Positions 42,265 through 51,253 of a stretch of DNA of 64,000 nucleotides are shown piece by piece. The notes beneath the pieces are model-generated. The model did no database searches and was not told where the DNA came from. It worked only from the letters and a program-made list of their open reading frames with translations. Source of the DNA: SHZI01 sp031409515 (GTDB taxonomy: Bacteria > Pseudomonadota > Gammaproteobacteria > Steroidobacterales > GCA-2729495). The translations under genes and the position numbers were made by a program. The first letter of the stretch is position 1. Each line of letters starts with the position of its first letter. The stretch spans positions 1-64,000 of the forward strand of contig JANNXJ010000006.1 of the NCBI GenBank assembly GCA_031409515.1, given 5' to 3'.

Positions 42265-43656
42265 TCAGCTCGCTGTGCGCCGCCAGCGCGTACCCTCCGG
42301 ACCATCCAGGATGATGATGCCGGCGGCAACCAGTTCATCGCGAATACGGTCCGCCGCAGCGAAGTCCCTGTTCTTGCGCGCCGCCAGTCGCTCGGCGAGC
42401 AGTGCCTCGACGGCCTCGGCAGACAGGCCATCGGTTTTGCTGCCCTGGAGCCACTCATCAGGCTCCGCGCCGAGCAGGCCAAGCAGGTTGCCGCTGGCCC
42501 GCAGCCGGGCAGCGAGGCTAAGGCGCTCAGCAGGGTCCTCGGAGCGATTGATATGCCGGGCCAGGTCAAAGAGCACGGCAAGGGCCTTGGGCGTGTTGAG
42601 ATCGTCGTCGAGGGCAGCAATAAAGTCCGTGTCCGCCTCCTCGCCCGCAACAATCTGCGGGGAATCTGCCTGATAGGCCACTTCGTGGAGTGCGCCATAG
42701 AGCCGGTCGAGCTTGCGCTTGGCGTCGGGCAGGACCTCGCCTGTCCAGTCGAGGGGTTGCCGGTAGTGGGCCGACAACAGGGCCAGCCGGATCGCCTCCC
42801 CCGTGGCTTCCTTCAGCAGGTTGTGGACCTGCAGCACATTGCCCAGCGACTTGGACATCTTGGTGTGGTCCACATTCACGAACCCGTTGTGGAGCCAGTA
42901 GCGCGCGAACAGCTCGCCGCCATGGGCGCAGGTGCTCTGGGCCATCTCGTTCTCATGATGGGGGAAAATCAGATCGTTGCCGCCGCCGTGAATATCGATC
43001 GTGAGCCCCAGATGCCGGGCCACCATGGCGGAACATTCAATATGCCAGCCCGGCCGGCCCCGGCCCCAGGGGCTGTCCCAGCCCGGCAGCTCCGGGGTGG
43101 ATGGCTTCCACAGGACGAAGTCCCCGGCATCCTCCTTGTAGGGGGCAACTTCGACGCGGGCGCCGGCGAGCAGATCCCGCCGGTCCCGTCCCGACAGCGC
43201 CCCGTAGTCCGCATAGGACCGCACCCGAAACAGCACGTGCCCTTCCGCGACGTAGGCATGGCCGCCGTCGATCAACGCGCTGATCATCGCGATGATGTCC
43301 GGCACGTGCTCCGTGGCCAGAGGTTCCAGATCCGGTGGCGCGACACCGAGCCCCGCCATGTCCTCCCGATACACCGCGGTGAACCGGGCAGCGATCTCGC
43401 CGATGGGAATACCCTGCTCGGCCGCGGCCTTGTTGATCTTGTCGTCTATGTCCGTGATGTTCCGGGCATAAGTGAGCTTAAAGCGGGTGCGCAGCAGGCG
43501 CGCCAGCACGTCGAAGACGACCGCAGGCCGGGCGTTGCCGATATGCGGATAGCTGTAGACCGTGGGCCCGCAGACGTACATCGTCACCCGTCCGTCCTGC
43601 AGCGGGACGAAGGGCTCCTTCTGGCGGGTCCGGGTGTTGTAAAGCGTCAGGGACAT
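42265..43656 (-). CDS. cysS: cysteinyl-tRNA synthetase
   Basis: A 463-residue class I synthetase, close to the E. coli length of 461. The HIGH-type motif is PTVYSYPHIGNARP (about 30-43), the zinc cysteine is in YVCGPTVY, and the KMSKS motif is in HTKMSKSLGN (about 267-276). It probably heads the 14-gene run to pmbA. Divergent from hisI across 41 bases with a shared -10 palindrome. Confidence 0.97.
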   Translation of the reverse strand: MSLTLYNTRTRQKEPFVPLQDGRVTMYVCGPTVYSYPHIGNARPAVVFDVLARLLRTRFKLTYARNITDIDDKINKAAAEQGIPIGEIAARFTAVYREDMAGLGVAPPDLEPLATEHVPDIIAMISALIDGGHAYVAEGHVLFRVRSYADYGALSGRDRRDLLAGARVEVAPYKEDAGDFVLWKPSTPELPGWDSPWGRGRPGWHIECSAMVARHLGLTIDIHGGGNDLIFPHHENEMAQSTCAHGGELFARYWLHNGFVNVDHTKMSKSLGNVLQVHNLLKEATGEAIRLALLSAHYRQPLDWTGEVLPDAKRKLDRLYGALHEVAYQADSPQIVAGEEADTDFIAALDDDLNTPKALAVLFDLARHINRSEDPAERLSLAARLRASGNLLGLLGAEPDEWLQGSKTDGLSAEAVEALLAERLAARKNRDFAAADRIRDELVAAGIIILDGPEGTRWRRTAS

Positions 43657-43679
43657 AGGGGGGCAAGGCTGGACGGGGC

Positions 43680-43692
43680 CGCTATAATAGCG
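43680..43692. promoter_or_regulatory. bidirectional -10 palindrome between cysS and hisI
   Basis: CGCTATAATAGCG is a perfect palindrome around A43686. It gives TATAAT (43683-43688) toward hisI and TATTAT toward cysS. The hisI ATG is nine bases beyond, implying a leader of about three bases; the cysS leader would be about 20 bases. No clear -35 is present on either side. Confidence 0.6.
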
Positions 43693-43697
43693 CCCGC

Positions 43698-44186
43698 ATG
43701 GATCCCAACCGAATTTTCGCGCAGCGCCTCACCATCGAGCAGGTGGAGGAAGGGCATGAACTGGCCCCCAAGTTCGATGCCCAGGGCCTGATCGCCGCTG
43801 TGACCACCGACTTCACCAGCGGCGAGCTGTTGATGGTGGGTTACATGAACGCCGAGGCGCTTCGCCGCACCATCGAGACTGGGGAGGCCCATTATTTCAG
43901 CAGGAGCCGACAGGCCCTGTGGCACAAGGGCGCCACCAGCGGGCTCGTCCAGAAGATTCGGGAGCTCCTGATCGATGACGATCAGGATTGCGTCTGGCTC
44001 CGCGTTGATATCACCGGTGGAGCCAGTTGCCACGTGGGTTACCGCAGCTGCTTCTACCGGCAGGTACCGGTGGGGTCAGCGGCGCAGACGGCCGACGGTC
44101 CCCTGCCCCTGACCTTCACGGAGACCGAGAAAGTCTTTGATCCCGAGATTGTCTACCGGGGTCAGCCAAACCCAACCAAGCTGTAG
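43698..44186 (+). CDS. hisI: phosphoribosyl-AMP cyclohydrolase
   Basis: A 162-residue single-domain HisI that opens the purine ring of phosphoribosyl-AMP in histidine synthesis. Motifs: HYFSRSRQALWHKGATSG (about 63-80) and the metal-binding aspartate/cysteine segment DDDQDCVWLRVD (about 94-105) with the later HVGYRSCFYR. It stands alone, without hisE or other his genes nearby. The TAG stop is the first TAG of a REP element. Confidence 0.95.
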   Translation: MDPNRIFAQRLTIEQVEEGHELAPKFDAQGLIAAVTTDFTSGELLMVGYMNAEALRRTIETGEAHYFSRSRQALWHKGATSGLVQKIRELLIDDDQDCVWLRVDITGGASCHVGYRSCFYRQVPVGSAAQTADGPLPLTFTETEKVFDPEIVYRGQPNPTKL

Positions 44187-44205
44187 GAGTGCCTTTAGGC
44201 GCGAC
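44183..44205 (+). repeat. REP element, left copy of an inverted pair
   Basis: GTAGGAGTGCC-TTTA-GGCGCGAC. Its TAG is the hisI stop codon. Together with 44219-44241 it forms a head-to-head pair (BIME-like) with a 13-base spacer that can fold into one long hairpin. Confidence 0.88.
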
Positions 44206-44218
44206 CTTGCTTGCCGGA

Positions 44219-44241
44219 GTCGCGCCTAAAGGCGCTCCTAC
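44219..44241 (-). repeat. REP element, right copy of an inverted pair
   Basis: Minus strand: GTAGGAGCGCC-TTTA-GGCGCGAC. Its TAG (44238-44240) is the stop codon of the MAPEG gene. The pair sits exactly between two convergent genes and could also act as a bidirectional terminator or mRNA stabiliser. Confidence 0.88.
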
Positions 44242-44618
44242 AGGCTCAGTATCGCTCCGACCAGAGCGCCCAGCGCCAGAATCACGTTGGGCAGGTACGA
44301 GAGGCCAAAGCCCGCAAAACGCTTCTTGGGATCCGCGACGTAGCCCGTCAGGTACAGGGCCCGGCCCACCACAAACAGCACGCCCAGACCGGCGGCCCAC
44401 AGGCTGCTGACGTAAAGCCCGAAGAGCCACACGGACGGGACGAACACGATGAGCTGTTCCAGGGTGTTCTGCTGCACCCGAAAGTAGCGCTCGAAGACCG
44501 GGTGGCCCGTCGTGGCCGGCGGCTGGACGTTGCACCGGACCCGGGCGCGGCCGACCAGCAGGCCAAACACGAGGAACTCGATGAGGGCCAGCGCAATAAC
44601 TGCAGCAACCAGAGCCAT
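44238..44618 (-). CDS. MAPEG family membrane protein
   Basis: A 126-residue membrane protein with four helices (about 3-23, 57-74, 76-92, 106-124). The segment FERYFRVQQNTLEQL (about 42-56) is the MAPEG signature containing the glutathione-binding Arg, Asn and Glu. Family members are membrane glutathione transferases or related enzymes; the substrate is not known. It lies 38 bases after mtgA and ends in the REP. Confidence 0.9.
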   Translation of the reverse strand: MALVAAVIALALIEFLVFGLLVGRARVRCNVQPPATTGHPVFERYFRVQQNTLEQLIVFVPSVWLFGLYVSSLWAAGLGVLFVVGRALYLTGYVADPKKRFAGFGLSYLPNVILALGALVGAILSL

Positions 44619-44656
44619 GGACTTCTCCCGACGAAAACTCGGCTCAGCCTAGCCTG

Positions 44657-45376
44657 TCACGGCCGGCTGGACCAGCGGGCCGCGGGCAGCTCGTCCCCGA
44701 GTCGCCCTGCCTGGCGTTGAATCCAGGCCTGACGGCGCGTCGTGTAGCGGGACGGATTGCGGACGCGATAGACGTTGGGACTGGGCAACACTGCTGCCAG
44801 GAGAGCAGCTTCAGCAGCGCTCAGCGTTGCCGCGGGCTGGCGAAAGTACAGCTGGCTCGCCGCTTCGACGCCAAAGACATGCGGTCCGAACTGGGCAGTG
44901 TTGAGATAGACCTCAAGGATGCGCTCCTTCGGCCAGAGCAGCTCTACCCACACCGTAAACCACGCCTCCAGCCCCTTGCGGAACCAGCTCCTGGCAGGCC
45001 ACAGCCAGAGATTTTTGGCCACCTGCTGACTGATCGTAGACGCGCCCCGGAGCTGCCTGCTCTGGCCATTGCGCTTCCAGACCTTCCGGATCGACTCGAC
45101 ATCAAACCCGGGGTGCGAGAAGAACTTCTGATCCTCGGCAGCAAGAGCCGCCAGCGCCGCCCGCCGGCTGATCTTCTGGCGGGGTACCCAGGCGTAGTGC
45201 ACGGTGGCGCCAAAGCTGCGCTGCTCCACCCAGTTCTGCACCATGAAACTGGAGGTCAGGGGGTGCAGCCAGCGCACCGGGAGTACGAGCAGCAGCGTCA
45301 GGAGGACCCACGCCACGAGGGCGCGCCAGCCAAAGCGCAGCAGTCGACGCGGGAGTGAGCGACCTGTCGCAGCCAC
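44657..45376 (-). CDS. mtgA: monofunctional peptidoglycan glycosyltransferase
   Basis: A 239-residue GT51 enzyme polymerising lipid II. One N-terminal transmembrane helix (about 16-33) anchors the periplasmic domain. The catalytic glutamate is E81 in AAEDQKFFSHPGFD; further motifs are GASTISQQVAKNLWL (about 105-119) and ILEVYLNTAQFG (about 148-159). It has no transpeptidase domain. It is 20 bases after lptE. Confidence 0.96.
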   Translation of the reverse strand: MAATGRSLPRRLLRFGWRALVAWVLLTLLLVLPVRWLHPLTSSFMVQNWVEQRSFGATVHYAWVPRQKISRRAALAALAAEDQKFFSHPGFDVESIRKVWKRNGQSRQLRGASTISQQVAKNLWLWPARSWFRKGLEAWFTVWVELLWPKERILEVYLNTAQFGPHVFGVEAASQLYFRQPAATLSAAEAALLAAVLPSPNVYRVRNPSRYTTRRQAWIQRQAGRLGDELPAARWSSRP

Positions 45377-45396
45377 AAGGGGCGGCTCGCGCCGGC

Positions 45397-45900
45397 TCAG
45401 CGCACGGCCGTGAGGCGGAGGGTAACGAGGCCCACCAGGTCACTGGCAATCGCCTGGCGGATGCTCTCTTCCTCCCGGTCCTTGCCCAGCACCTCGGTCT
45501 CGTCATAGGCATAGTCTCGCGACAGCAGGAGCTGCTCCACGGGCACCACTTCGACCCCGTCCACATCCACGGCAAAGCGCACACGGTAGAACACCTCGTA
45601 CTCAACCGGGACATTGCGGCCGGACACGGCCAGCAGACGACGACCCGTATCGTCGGTCAGGACCTTGACGACGGTGCGGGCCTCTGCCGGATCAGCGGTG
45701 AGTGTGACCCCGCTCCGGCGCAGCTTCGACACCAGATCGCGGTAGAAGGGGCTGTAGCGATCGGCGGCAGCGATATGAATCACGTCCATCTGGGGGGGAA
45801 GCTCAGGCGTGGTGCGAAACTTGAAGCCGCAGCCGGCCAGAACCAGGACAAGGGCTGCCAGGAGCCCGCCGGAAAGCCTCCTAGACGACCACATTAACAA
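45397..45900 (-). CDS. lptE: LPS assembly lipoprotein LptE
   Basis: A 167-residue outer-membrane lipoprotein that plugs the LptD barrel. Signal peptide with lipobox L-A-G-C (about 21-24) followed by GFKFR. The body shows the LptE beta/alpha pattern. The start overlaps the leuS stop by 20 bases; ATG 45894 is an alternative. The leuS-lptE order is conserved, but the usual next gene, holA, is displaced. Confidence 0.9.
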   Translation of the reverse strand: MLMWSSRRLSGGLLAALVLVLAGCGFKFRTTPELPPQMDVIHIAAADRYSPFYRDLVSKLRRSGVTLTADPAEARTVVKVLTDDTGRRLLAVSGRNVPVEYEVFYRVRFAVDVDGVEVVPVEQLLLSRDYAYDETEVLGKDREEESIRQAIASDLVGLVTLRLTAVR

Positions 45901-48511
45901 GCCTTCCGGGAACTACGACGACCTTCCGGACCGCCTGATCGCCGACAAAACGCCGCACGTTTTCCTCCGCCAGAGCAGCGGTGCGCACCTCCTCCTCGGT
46001 CGCCGTAGCCGACACGGTAACCCGGCCGCGCACCTTGCCATTGACCTGCACGACTATTTCCTGGGTGTCAGCGACCAGCGCGGCAGGGTCCGGCCGGGGC
46101 CAGGGCTGATCGATGATGGCCCCACTGTGGCCGAGCACATTCCAGAGCCGATGACAGATGTGGGGCACGATTGGCGAGAGCATGAGCACCATCAGGCCAA
46201 GCCCCTCCTGAAGCACCGCCCTGTCGGCCGGCGTGCGCGTCTCAGCCCGGGTAATCGCGTTCAGCAACTCCATCACGGCAGCGATTGCGGTATTGAAGGT
46301 GCGGCGCCGACCGATATCGTCGGACACTTTGGCCAGCGTCTGGTGTACCTGGCGGCGCAGCGCCTTCTGGGCCCCATCCAGGCTGGCTGGCACGATGGCG
46401 CTCGCGGGCCCGCCAGCGACGTGGGCGTGAACAGCTTTCCAGATGCGCTTCAGGAAGCGGGACGCACCCTGCATTGCCTCGTCCGACCACTCCAGCGTCT
46501 GTTCGGGCGGGGCCGTGAACATGGTGAACAACCGGGCCGTATCGGCCCCCAGGGTATCCACCAGGGCCTGGGGATCGACGCCGTTGTTCTTTGACTTCGA
46601 CATGGTGCCAACCCCACCGGCTTCGACGGGGAGCCCATCTGCCAGGAGCACCGCGGTTCTCCCTCCGTGACCGTCTTCCCGCTCCTCCACCTCCGTCGGA
46701 TTGAAGTAGACGATGCGGCCTGCTTCAGCCTTCCGGAAGTAGATGCCGTTGAGCACCATCCCCTGGGTCAGCAGCCTGGAAAACGGCTCGTCCAGCTTCA
46801 CCTGGCCAAGATCCCGCATGACTCGCGTCCAGAACCGGGAGTAGAGCAGGTGCAGGATGGCGTGCTCGATGCCCCCGATGTACTGGTCCACGGGCAACCA
46901 GTACTTCACCCGCTCATCCACCATGGCCTGCCCGTTATCGACAGAGGCGAAGCGCAGGAAGTACCAGGACGAATCGACGAAGGTATCCATGGTGTCGGTT
47001 TCGCGACGGGCGGGACTGCCGCACCGGGGGCACGTGCACCGGAGGAAATCGTCGCGCTTGCGGAGTGGGTTGCCGCTGCCATCCGGGACACAGTCCACGG
47101 GCAGCACGACTGGCAGCTGATCATCCGGGACCGGCACCGCGCCGCAGGCTGAGCAGTGGATGATGGGAATGGGAGTGCCCCAGTACCTCTGCCGGGAGAT
47201 TCCCCAGTCCCGCAGACGGAACTGTATGCGCCTGCGCCCGAGGCCCTTCTTCTCGAGCGCAGCCGCGATGGCGGCCACTGCCTCGCCAGACTCAAGACCA
47301 TTAAAACTGCCGGAGTTTGTGGTGATGCCGGGCTCGGCGTAAGCGTCCTGCCAGGGTGCAAGGGTCTCTGCGTACGTACCGGCCTTCGACCGGATTACAC
47401 AGCGGACCGGCAGGCCATACTTCCCGGCAAACTCGAAGTCCCGCTCGTCGTGAGCGGGCACCGCCATGACGGCACCCTCGCCGTAGGCCATTAGTACATA
47501 GTTGGCCACCCATACTTCCAGCGGCAGACCGGACAAGGGGTGCAGCACGTAGAGCCCCGTGGCCATGCCCCGTTTCTCGGCAGTGGCAATGTCGGCCTCC
47601 ATGACGCTGCCACGCTTGCACTCGTCGACGAACGCAGCGAGCCGGGGGTTCAACCGGGCCGCCGCCGTGGCCAGCGGGTGTTCGGCAGCTACCGCACAGT
47701 AGGTCGCGCCGAGAAGCGTGTCTGCGCGGGTCGTAAACACCTTGAGAGCGCCGTCAGCGCCGACCGCTTCGCGCGCCGACGTGTCAAACGGAAAGGCGAT
47801 CTCCACGCCCTCGCTCCGTCCGATCCAGTTGGCCTGCATCAGGCGCACCCGCTCCGGCCAGTCCTGGAGAGTGCCCAGCGCCTCGAGCAGCTCGTCTGCA
47901 TAGGCGGTGATCCGCATGTAGTACATGGGGATCTCGCGCTTCTCTATGACAGCACCGGTGCGCCAGCCACGGCCATCGACGACCTGCTCGTTGGCAAGGA
48001 CGGTCTGGTCGACCGGATCCCAGTTGACCGTGCCCGTCGTCTGGTAGACGAGCCCTTTCTCCAGCAAACGAAGAAAGAACCACTGGTTCCAGCGGTAGTA
48101 GTCTGGCTCACAGGTAGCCAGCTCACGACTCCAGTCGATGCCGAAGCCGAGTGACTGGAGCTGCCGCCGCATATAGGCGATGTTGTCGTGGGTCCACGCG
48201 GCGGGGGCCACGCCCTTGGCCATGGCGGCGTTCTCCGCCGGCAAGCCGAAGGCGTCCCAGCCCATGGGCTGCAACACGTTTCGCCCCAGCATGCGCTGGT
48301 GCCGGGCAATCACGTCACCGATGGTGTAATTGCGCACGTGGCCCATGTGCAGCCGCCCGCTCGGGTACGGAAACATGGAGAGGCAATAGAATTTCTCGCG
48401 AGCCGGGTCCTCGACAGCCTTGAAGCTGTCGTGGTCGGACCACCAGCCCTGGGCTTCGGCTTCAACCGCCTGCGGGTTGTACTCGGGCAGGCTGTGGGAC
48501 AAATCGGTCAC
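45881..48511 (-). CDS. leuS: leucyl-tRNA synthetase
   Basis: An 876-residue class I synthetase (E. coli 860). HIGH-type motif in FPYPSGRLHMGHVRNY (about 47-62), a CP1 editing domain (about 225-420), zinc cysteines in CPRCG, and KMSKS-type MSKSKNNGVDP. The start was set at GTG 48511 because homology begins with LPEYNPQAVE; a longer frame to 48667 would overlap lnt and lacks homology. No Shine-Dalgarno is visible at GTG 48511, so the start is less certain than the gene. Confidence 0.96.
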   Translation of the reverse strand: MTDLSHSLPEYNPQAVEAEAQGWWSDHDSFKAVEDPAREKFYCLSMFPYPSGRLHMGHVRNYTIGDVIARHQRMLGRNVLQPMGWDAFGLPAENAAMAKGVAPAAWTHDNIAYMRRQLQSLGFGIDWSRELATCEPDYYRWNQWFFLRLLEKGLVYQTTGTVNWDPVDQTVLANEQVVDGRGWRTGAVIEKREIPMYYMRITAYADELLEALGTLQDWPERVRLMQANWIGRSEGVEIAFPFDTSAREAVGADGALKVFTTRADTLLGATYCAVAAEHPLATAAARLNPRLAAFVDECKRGSVMEADIATAEKRGMATGLYVLHPLSGLPLEVWVANYVLMAYGEGAVMAVPAHDERDFEFAGKYGLPVRCVIRSKAGTYAETLAPWQDAYAEPGITTNSGSFNGLESGEAVAAIAAALEKKGLGRRRIQFRLRDWGISRQRYWGTPIPIIHCSACGAVPVPDDQLPVVLPVDCVPDGSGNPLRKRDDFLRCTCPRCGSPARRETDTMDTFVDSSWYFLRFASVDNGQAMVDERVKYWLPVDQYIGGIEHAILHLLYSRFWTRVMRDLGQVKLDEPFSRLLTQGMVLNGIYFRKAEAGRIVYFNPTEVEEREDGHGGRTAVLLADGLPVEAGGVGTMSKSKNNGVDPQALVDTLGADTARLFTMFTAPPEQTLEWSDEAMQGASRFLKRIWKAVHAHVAGGPASAIVPASLDGAQKALRRQVHQTLAKVSDDIGRRRTFNTAIAAVMELLNAITRAETRTPADRAVLQEGLGLMVLMLSPIVPHICHRLWNVLGHSGAIIDQPWPRPDPAALVADTQEIVVQVNGKVRGRVTVSATATEEEVRTAALAEENVRRFVGDQAVRKVVVVPGRLVNVVV

Positions 48512-48575
48512 GACGCCAATCGCTATGCGCAGGTGAATTGGGGCCGCAAGGATACAACGCCTGCGGCCTTCCAGG

Positions 48576-50084
48576 TCATGGGGATGTCCGGACCACGAGC
48601 TGCCGGATCGGCGCCGCTCCGGCGAGCAGGAGGAGAATACAGACCGCCAGCACCGGCCCGTTGCCAAACCTTACCCAGGGGGTCGCCCCCTGCCGGGGCT
48701 GGACGGTGGCCGAAACCACGACCGCCTTGAACTGCGCGCCCTGCCGGACGAGGTTGCCGAGCGGGTCAATCACTGCAGTGATGCCCGTGTTCGTGCTCCG
48801 GAGCATGAAGCGGCCGGACTCCAGCGCCCGAAAGCGGGCCATCTGCAAGTGCTGGTGAGGCGCGATGGAATCACCAAACCAGCCGTCGTTGCTGACGTTG
48901 ATCAGGAGGCCGGCTTCGGGCAGAAAATCCCGGAGCTCGGTTCCAAAGGCGTCCTCGTAACAGATGCTGGGGGCCAGGGCGACGCCCCGGGCCAGCAGGG
49001 GCCGCTGCCCATCGAGGCCTGGCGTGATATCGGTGTAGGGCAGGTTCATCAACCGCAGCACGTTGCGCACGAAATCCGGCACAGGAAAGTACTCGCCGAA
49101 GGGCACCAGATGGCGCTTGTGATACACACCAGTGCTGCCGCCGAGGGTCAGCAGCGAGTTCCGGAATTCACCGGTGCCAAAGTCGAAAGTGAGAATGCCG
49201 AGGACCAGCTCCTGCTGGCGGGCCTTCATGAGTTCCGTAAGGGCGCCCAGATACTCTTCCTCCTCGTGCGCCAGAGCGGGAATGGCGGCCTCAGGCCAGA
49301 TAATAAGGTCGGCCTTGTCGAGTTCGAGAGTGAGGTTGCGAAACAGCGCTTTGGTGGTCTCCAGTTCTTCGAGCAGCCACTTGCGGTCCTGGGAGATGCC
49401 GCCCTGGACGAGAGCGACCTCCAGCGGCGCGCCGACGGGCGTGGTCCACTCCCGGCTGGTGAGCAGCGCGGTCAGCAGGGCGCCAACCGCCAGGACACTC
49501 AGCCCCGCAATGCGGCCACGCCGCGAACCCACCAGCAGCAGCGCCAGGGCACCCGCACCCAGCACGACCAGCAGGCTGACGCCATGCACGCCCAGAACTG
49601 GCGCCCACGCGGCCAGGGGTCCGTCGATCTGGCCGTAGCCGAGGCTGAGCCAGGGAAAGCCACTGAACAACCAGCCGCGCAGCCACTCCACGCCGACCCA
49701 GGAGGCCGGCAACACGGCCAGGAACTGCCACACGGGGTACCCGGGCGAAACCAGTCCAGAGAGATAGCCCCAGGCCGCCAGGTAGGCGGCCATCAGCAGT
49801 ATCAGGGCCCCGCAGATCACGACGGCTAGCGGCGGTATGACGCCACCGAAATCGTGCACGCTGATATAGAGCCAGTAGGTTCCGGTCGTGAACATGCCGA
49901 AACCAAACCAGAAACCCCGCAGAGCCCGCTCCCGCCCTGAAGCACCCTCCAGCAGCAGAAGCATGACGGCGAGAAACAGCGGGGCCAGCCACCACAGGGC
50001 AAAAGGCGCGAAGCTGGGGGTCATGCCCGCGCCTGCGATGGCGGCAACAAAACGCCCGCGGGCTGTCAGTAAGTGACGAAGCAA
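48576..50084 (-). CDS. lnt: apolipoprotein N-acyltransferase
   Basis: A 502-residue inner-membrane enzyme adding the third acyl chain to lipoproteins. About six N-terminal helices are followed by a periplasmic nitrilase-like domain (about 215-470) with Glu in IIWPEAAIPA, Lys in YHKRHLVPFGEY, and Cys in APSICYEDAF, and a last C-terminal helix. It follows corC as in the conserved ybeX-lnt order. Confidence 0.96.
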   Translation of the reverse strand: MLRHLLTARGRFVAAIAGAGMTPSFAPFALWWLAPLFLAVMLLLLEGASGRERALRGFWFGFGMFTTGTYWLYISVHDFGGVIPPLAVVICGALILLMAAYLAAWGYLSGLVSPGYPVWQFLAVLPASWVGVEWLRGWLFSGFPWLSLGYGQIDGPLAAWAPVLGVHGVSLLVVLGAGALALLLVGSRRGRIAGLSVLAVGALLTALLTSREWTTPVGAPLEVALVQGGISQDRKWLLEELETTKALFRNLTLELDKADLIIWPEAAIPALAHEEEEYLGALTELMKARQQELVLGILTFDFGTGEFRNSLLTLGGSTGVYHKRHLVPFGEYFPVPDFVRNVLRLMNLPYTDITPGLDGQRPLLARGVALAPSICYEDAFGTELRDFLPEAGLLINVSNDGWFGDSIAPHQHLQMARFRALESGRFMLRSTNTGITAVIDPLGNLVRQGAQFKAVVVSATVQPRQGATPWVRFGNGPVLAVCILLLLAGAAPIRQLVVRTSP

Positions 50085-50113
50085 CGGGGTCTGCGCAGTG
50101 TGCCGGGGTTAAG

Positions 50114-50986
50114 TCAGGCTACGGCCACGTCGCCGTCCGCAGGCAGCGACGAACCGCGCGTCACCTCTATGCTATGCACCCGGCGACGGTCTGCCTGCAA
50201 TACCTGGAAACGGAACTCGCCCAGGTGCAGCACCTCTCCCTTGCGGGGCAGATGGCCAAGCTCGTGCATCACGAGCCCACCCACCGTGTCGTAGTTCGCG
50301 TCGTCCAGGTTGGCGTCGAAGAACTCGTTGAACTCCTCGATCCTGGCCAGGGCATGCACATGGTAGTGACCCGGCCCCTGCTCCTGAATCGGCGCAACCT
50401 CAGCGGCATCGTGCTCATCATCGATCTCACCCACGATCTCTTCGAGAACGTCCTCGATAGTGAGCAGCCCGGTAATGCCGCCATATTCATCCACGACGAT
50501 GGCAATGTGATTACGGCTGCCCCGAAATTCCTTGAGCAGGGCGTTCAGCCGCTTGCTTTCGGGAATGAAGGTGGCGGGGCGAATGTAGCGAGTGATATCG
50601 AAGTCATGGCCCGGCGTGTTCACGAAGTGCCTGAGGACGTCCTTGGCCAGCAGAATGCCGACAACCTCTTCCCGGTCTTCGCCGATCACTGGAAAGCGGG
50701 AATGGCCACTCTCGACGATCGCCTTTAGCAGCTCGTCCTGTGGGGCATCCCGTTCGAGGAACGCCATCTGGGATCGGGGCACCATCACGTCCCTTACCTG
50801 CGTCTCCGACACGGCAAGGACCCCTTCGAGCATGGCCAGCTCGTCGGCGTCCAGCACGGTCTGGGCATGGGACTGGCGGAGCCAGTCAAGAAGGTCGTCG
50901 CGGGTTGCAGCCTCGCCCTTCAGTACCCGCCGGAGGCGGCCGTACCAGGTACCACCTGAACGGTCGTCGGAGTCGTCGTCTGTCAT
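50114..50986 (-). CDS. corC: CorC/YbeX family CBS-domain protein
   Basis: A 290-residue cytosolic protein with two CBS domains (about 65-190) and a C-terminal CorC/HlyC domain (about 205-285). Motifs: VRDVMVPRSQM (about 57-67) and VDEYGGITGLLTIEDVLEEI (about 150-169). Linked to magnesium/cobalt homeostasis and, as YbeX, to ribosome maturation. It normally follows ybeY directly; here a 2.7-kb insertion separates them. Confidence 0.95.
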   Translation of the reverse strand: MTDDDSDDRSGGTWYGRLRRVLKGEAATRDDLLDWLRQSHAQTVLDADELAMLEGVLAVSETQVRDVMVPRSQMAFLERDAPQDELLKAIVESGHSRFPVIGEDREEVVGILLAKDVLRHFVNTPGHDFDITRYIRPATFIPESKRLNALLKEFRGSRNHIAIVVDEYGGITGLLTIEDVLEEIVGEIDDEHDAAEVAPIQEQGPGHYHVHALARIEEFNEFFDANLDDANYDTVGGLVMHELGHLPRKGEVLHLGEFRFQVLQADRRRVHSIEVTRGSSLPADGDVAVA

Positions 50987-51054
50987 GGGGACATTCTACC
51001 GGGTTCCGGGGCAGGGCTCGCGGCCTCCCGCACCGTGGCAACCCCCGCCCCGCC

Positions 51055-51117
51055 TCAGTGGCTTACATAAGGATCCGGAATCCCCGGCCCCCGGCGAAGC
51101 CCTGTCTTGATGGCCTC
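51055..51117 (-). pseudogene. displaced ybeY-like 3' end
   Basis: On the minus strand the last codons read EAIKTGLRRGPGIPDPYVSH-stop. Aligned with the end of intact YbeY (EALETRVLAGLGIADPYFVK), nine of about 20 residues match, and TGAGGC follows both as stop plus three bases. Its position 69 bases before corC is where a native ybeY end should lie. The DNA at 51071-51091 matches 53695-53715 at 19 of 21 bases. Confidence 0.5.
51071..51091 (+). repeat. att-like direct repeat, left copy
   Basis: GGATCCGGAATCCCCGGCCC plus C. It matches 53695-53715 with two mismatches in the same orientation, 2624 bases apart, bracketing the island between corC and ybeY. Confidence 0.55.
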
Positions 51118-51160
51118 CCCGATCAGCCCAGGCCCCCACACGTCGCCGGATCCACCAGCG

Positions 51161-51253
51161 CATCGCCCGGTGGCGCTCGGTTGGGGTGCGGGTCTCCACG
51201 GCCTTGGCACCGCTCCCCCGCCGGGCCGGCGTGATCTCGGCCCGCCAGGCGCT
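51161..51253 (-). pseudogene. IS91-type transposase fragment (internal part)
   Basis: The minus strand reads WRAEITPARRGSGAKAV followed by ETRTPTERHRAM, matching the linker that precedes the C-terminal zinc region of IS91-family transposases (consensus like RAQVTPARRGKGAKA...ERHRAMTWAQR). It stops matching right after RHRAM. It abuts the next fragment, on the opposite strand, at 51253/51254. Confidence 0.6.

Noticed and set aside
48512..48667. N-terminal extension of leuS to 48667
   Set aside because: It would overlap lnt by about 90 bases and has no homology to leucyl-tRNA synthetases.
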